Positions 35,083-35,381 of a stretch of DNA of 35,381 nucleotides are shown in pieces. The notes beneath the pieces were generated by a model, which made no database searches, was not told the DNA's origin, and saw nothing but the letters and a program-made list of their open reading frames with translations. The stretch lies in contig BQIV01000044.1 in assembly GCA_021604005.1 (NCBI GenBank), positions 1-35,381 of the forward strand, given 5' to 3'. The translations under genes and the position numbers were made by a program. The stretch's first letter is position 1; every line of letters begins with the position of its first letter. The stretch is from Nitrospirales bacterium. GTDB lineage: Bacteria > Nitrospirota > Nitrospiria > Nitrospirales > UBA8639.

Positions 35083-35222
35083 GGGCCTGTAAGATTAAGT
35101 GTGTAACTGGTTATCATCATGGTTTTATTTCATAATGAGGAATGATGAGCAAACCAAACACAAAGACCGATGCGTTGTTAGATGATTTACTGAAATCTTT
35201 TGAGCAGGTGAATCGTTACGGT
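35083..35222 (+). mobile_element. IS256-like element, left-end remnant
   Basis: ATG 35142 (GAGG at 35137-35140) opens MMSKPNTKTDALLDDLLKSF, closely resembling the N-terminus of IS256-family (mutator) transposases, but the similarity ends after about 20 residues and the frame stops at TAG near 35230. The preceding ~60 bp beginning GGGGCCTGTAAGATTAAG look like the terminal inverted repeat and leader of such an element. Only the first ~140 bp remain; no second end is visible. Confidence 0.6.
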
Positions 35223-35227
35223 TTTGG

Positions 35228-35381
35228 TTAGCGCATGGGCAGCCAAGGTTCCAACTGCTGCAACAGTTCCTTCTTCTTTCCAATCCCGCCGATGAAGGTT
35301 TGAAATTCACCATTGACAAAGAGGGCAAGGGCCGGCAGGGACTGAATCTCAAGGTCGGCAGGAATGAGATGGTTTTCCTGC
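35228..35381 (-). CDS. Thioredoxin-like protein, C-terminal fragment
   Basis: On the - strand the last 50 codons read ENHLIPADLEIQSLPALALF, VNGEFQTFIGGIGKKKELLQ, QLEPWLPMR to TAA at 35230-35228. The SLPALALFVNGEF segment matches the cis-Pro strand of thioredoxin folds, and the following glycine-rich turn and helix fit the C-terminal half. The N-terminal part with any CxxC motif lies beyond the window, so redox activity cannot be judged. It ends exactly where the IS remnant begins to lose similarity. Confidence 0.7.
   Translation of the reverse strand, partial: QENHLIPADLEIQSLPALALFVNGEFQTFIGGIGKKKELLQQLEPWLPMR

Noticed and set aside
35125-35352. 75-codon open frame on the - strand over the IS remnant and thioredoxin-like end
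   Set aside because: Cys/Ser/Arg-rich low-quality translation; the thioredoxin-like frame and the IS256-like frame in the same DNA explain the sequence better.
1-35381. TGA read as tryptophan (alternative code), suggested by the paired TGA in the toxin
   Set aside because: tuf, rplD, rpsE, rpmD, rplO, adk, pilM and others end properly at TGA and contain TGG for Trp.
1-35381. CRISPR arrays, tRNA or rRNA genes
   Set aside because: No regularly spaced identical repeats of 24-40 bp and no tRNA or rRNA-like sequence were found on reading both strands.

Overview
The window reads as a chromosomal segment of a Gram-negative, LPS-making, type IV piliated bacterium. It is gene-dense, around 47-48% GC by eye, and almost everything is on the + strand. 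Gene order and protein character (S10-spc-alpha cluster, lptCAB-rpoN-rapZ, pilMNOP-aroC-aroB, a GAF-ANTAR gene beside nadE-glnD) suggest Nitrospirota, probably Nitrospira-like. That assignment is an inference from recall; no 16S gene is present. TGA, TAA and TAG are all used as ordinary stops.

Bases 1-16111 hold the end of tuf, then an unbroken S10-spc-alpha cluster: rpsJ, rplCDWB, rpsS, rplV, rpsC, rplP, rpmC, rpsQ, rplNXE, rpsN, rpsH, rplFR, rpsE, rpmD, rplO, secY, adk, map, infA, rpmJ, rpsM, rpsK, rpsD, rpoA, rplQ. S14, S4, L36 and the Adk lid carry zinc-type cysteine sets. The map-infA spacer has a degenerate repeat spaced about 89 bp whose last copy forms the infA start. A strong hairpin sits just upstream of the rpsM ribosome binding site.

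Bases 16112-21383 carry the envelope block lptC-lptA-lptB, then rpoN (sigma-54) and rapZ. lptA has no canonical start codon that would include its signal peptide; an ATA behind a strong Shine-Dalgarno sequence fits best. Bases 21384-25389 carry pilM, pilN, pilO and pilP, but where the secretin pilQ is expected there is only a long imperfect palindrome and a small stand-alone AMIN-domain ORF. aroC and aroB (shikimate pathway) follow.

Bases 27823-34002 carry a repeat-like palindrome, a GAF-GAF-ANTAR RNA-binding antiterminator, glutamine-dependent NAD synthetase (nadE) and the PII uridylyltransferase glnD. Between the ANTAR gene and nadE lies what looks like a complete ANTAR target leader: two hairpins with hexaloops having A at position 1 and G at position 4, the second overlapping an intrinsic terminator whose T-run touches the nadE ATG. 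The ANTAR protein is therefore likely to switch nadE (and perhaps glnD) by antitermination, linking NAD synthesis to nitrogen sensing. This is the most notable candidate system in the window.

Bases 34003-35381 are an accessory tail on the - strand: a HigBA-type toxin-antitoxin locus whose toxin has two consecutive in-frame TGA codons where a Trp-Trp pair is expected, a frameshifted hypothetical gene cut by an IS256-like remnant, and the C-terminal end of a thioredoxin-like protein running off the window.
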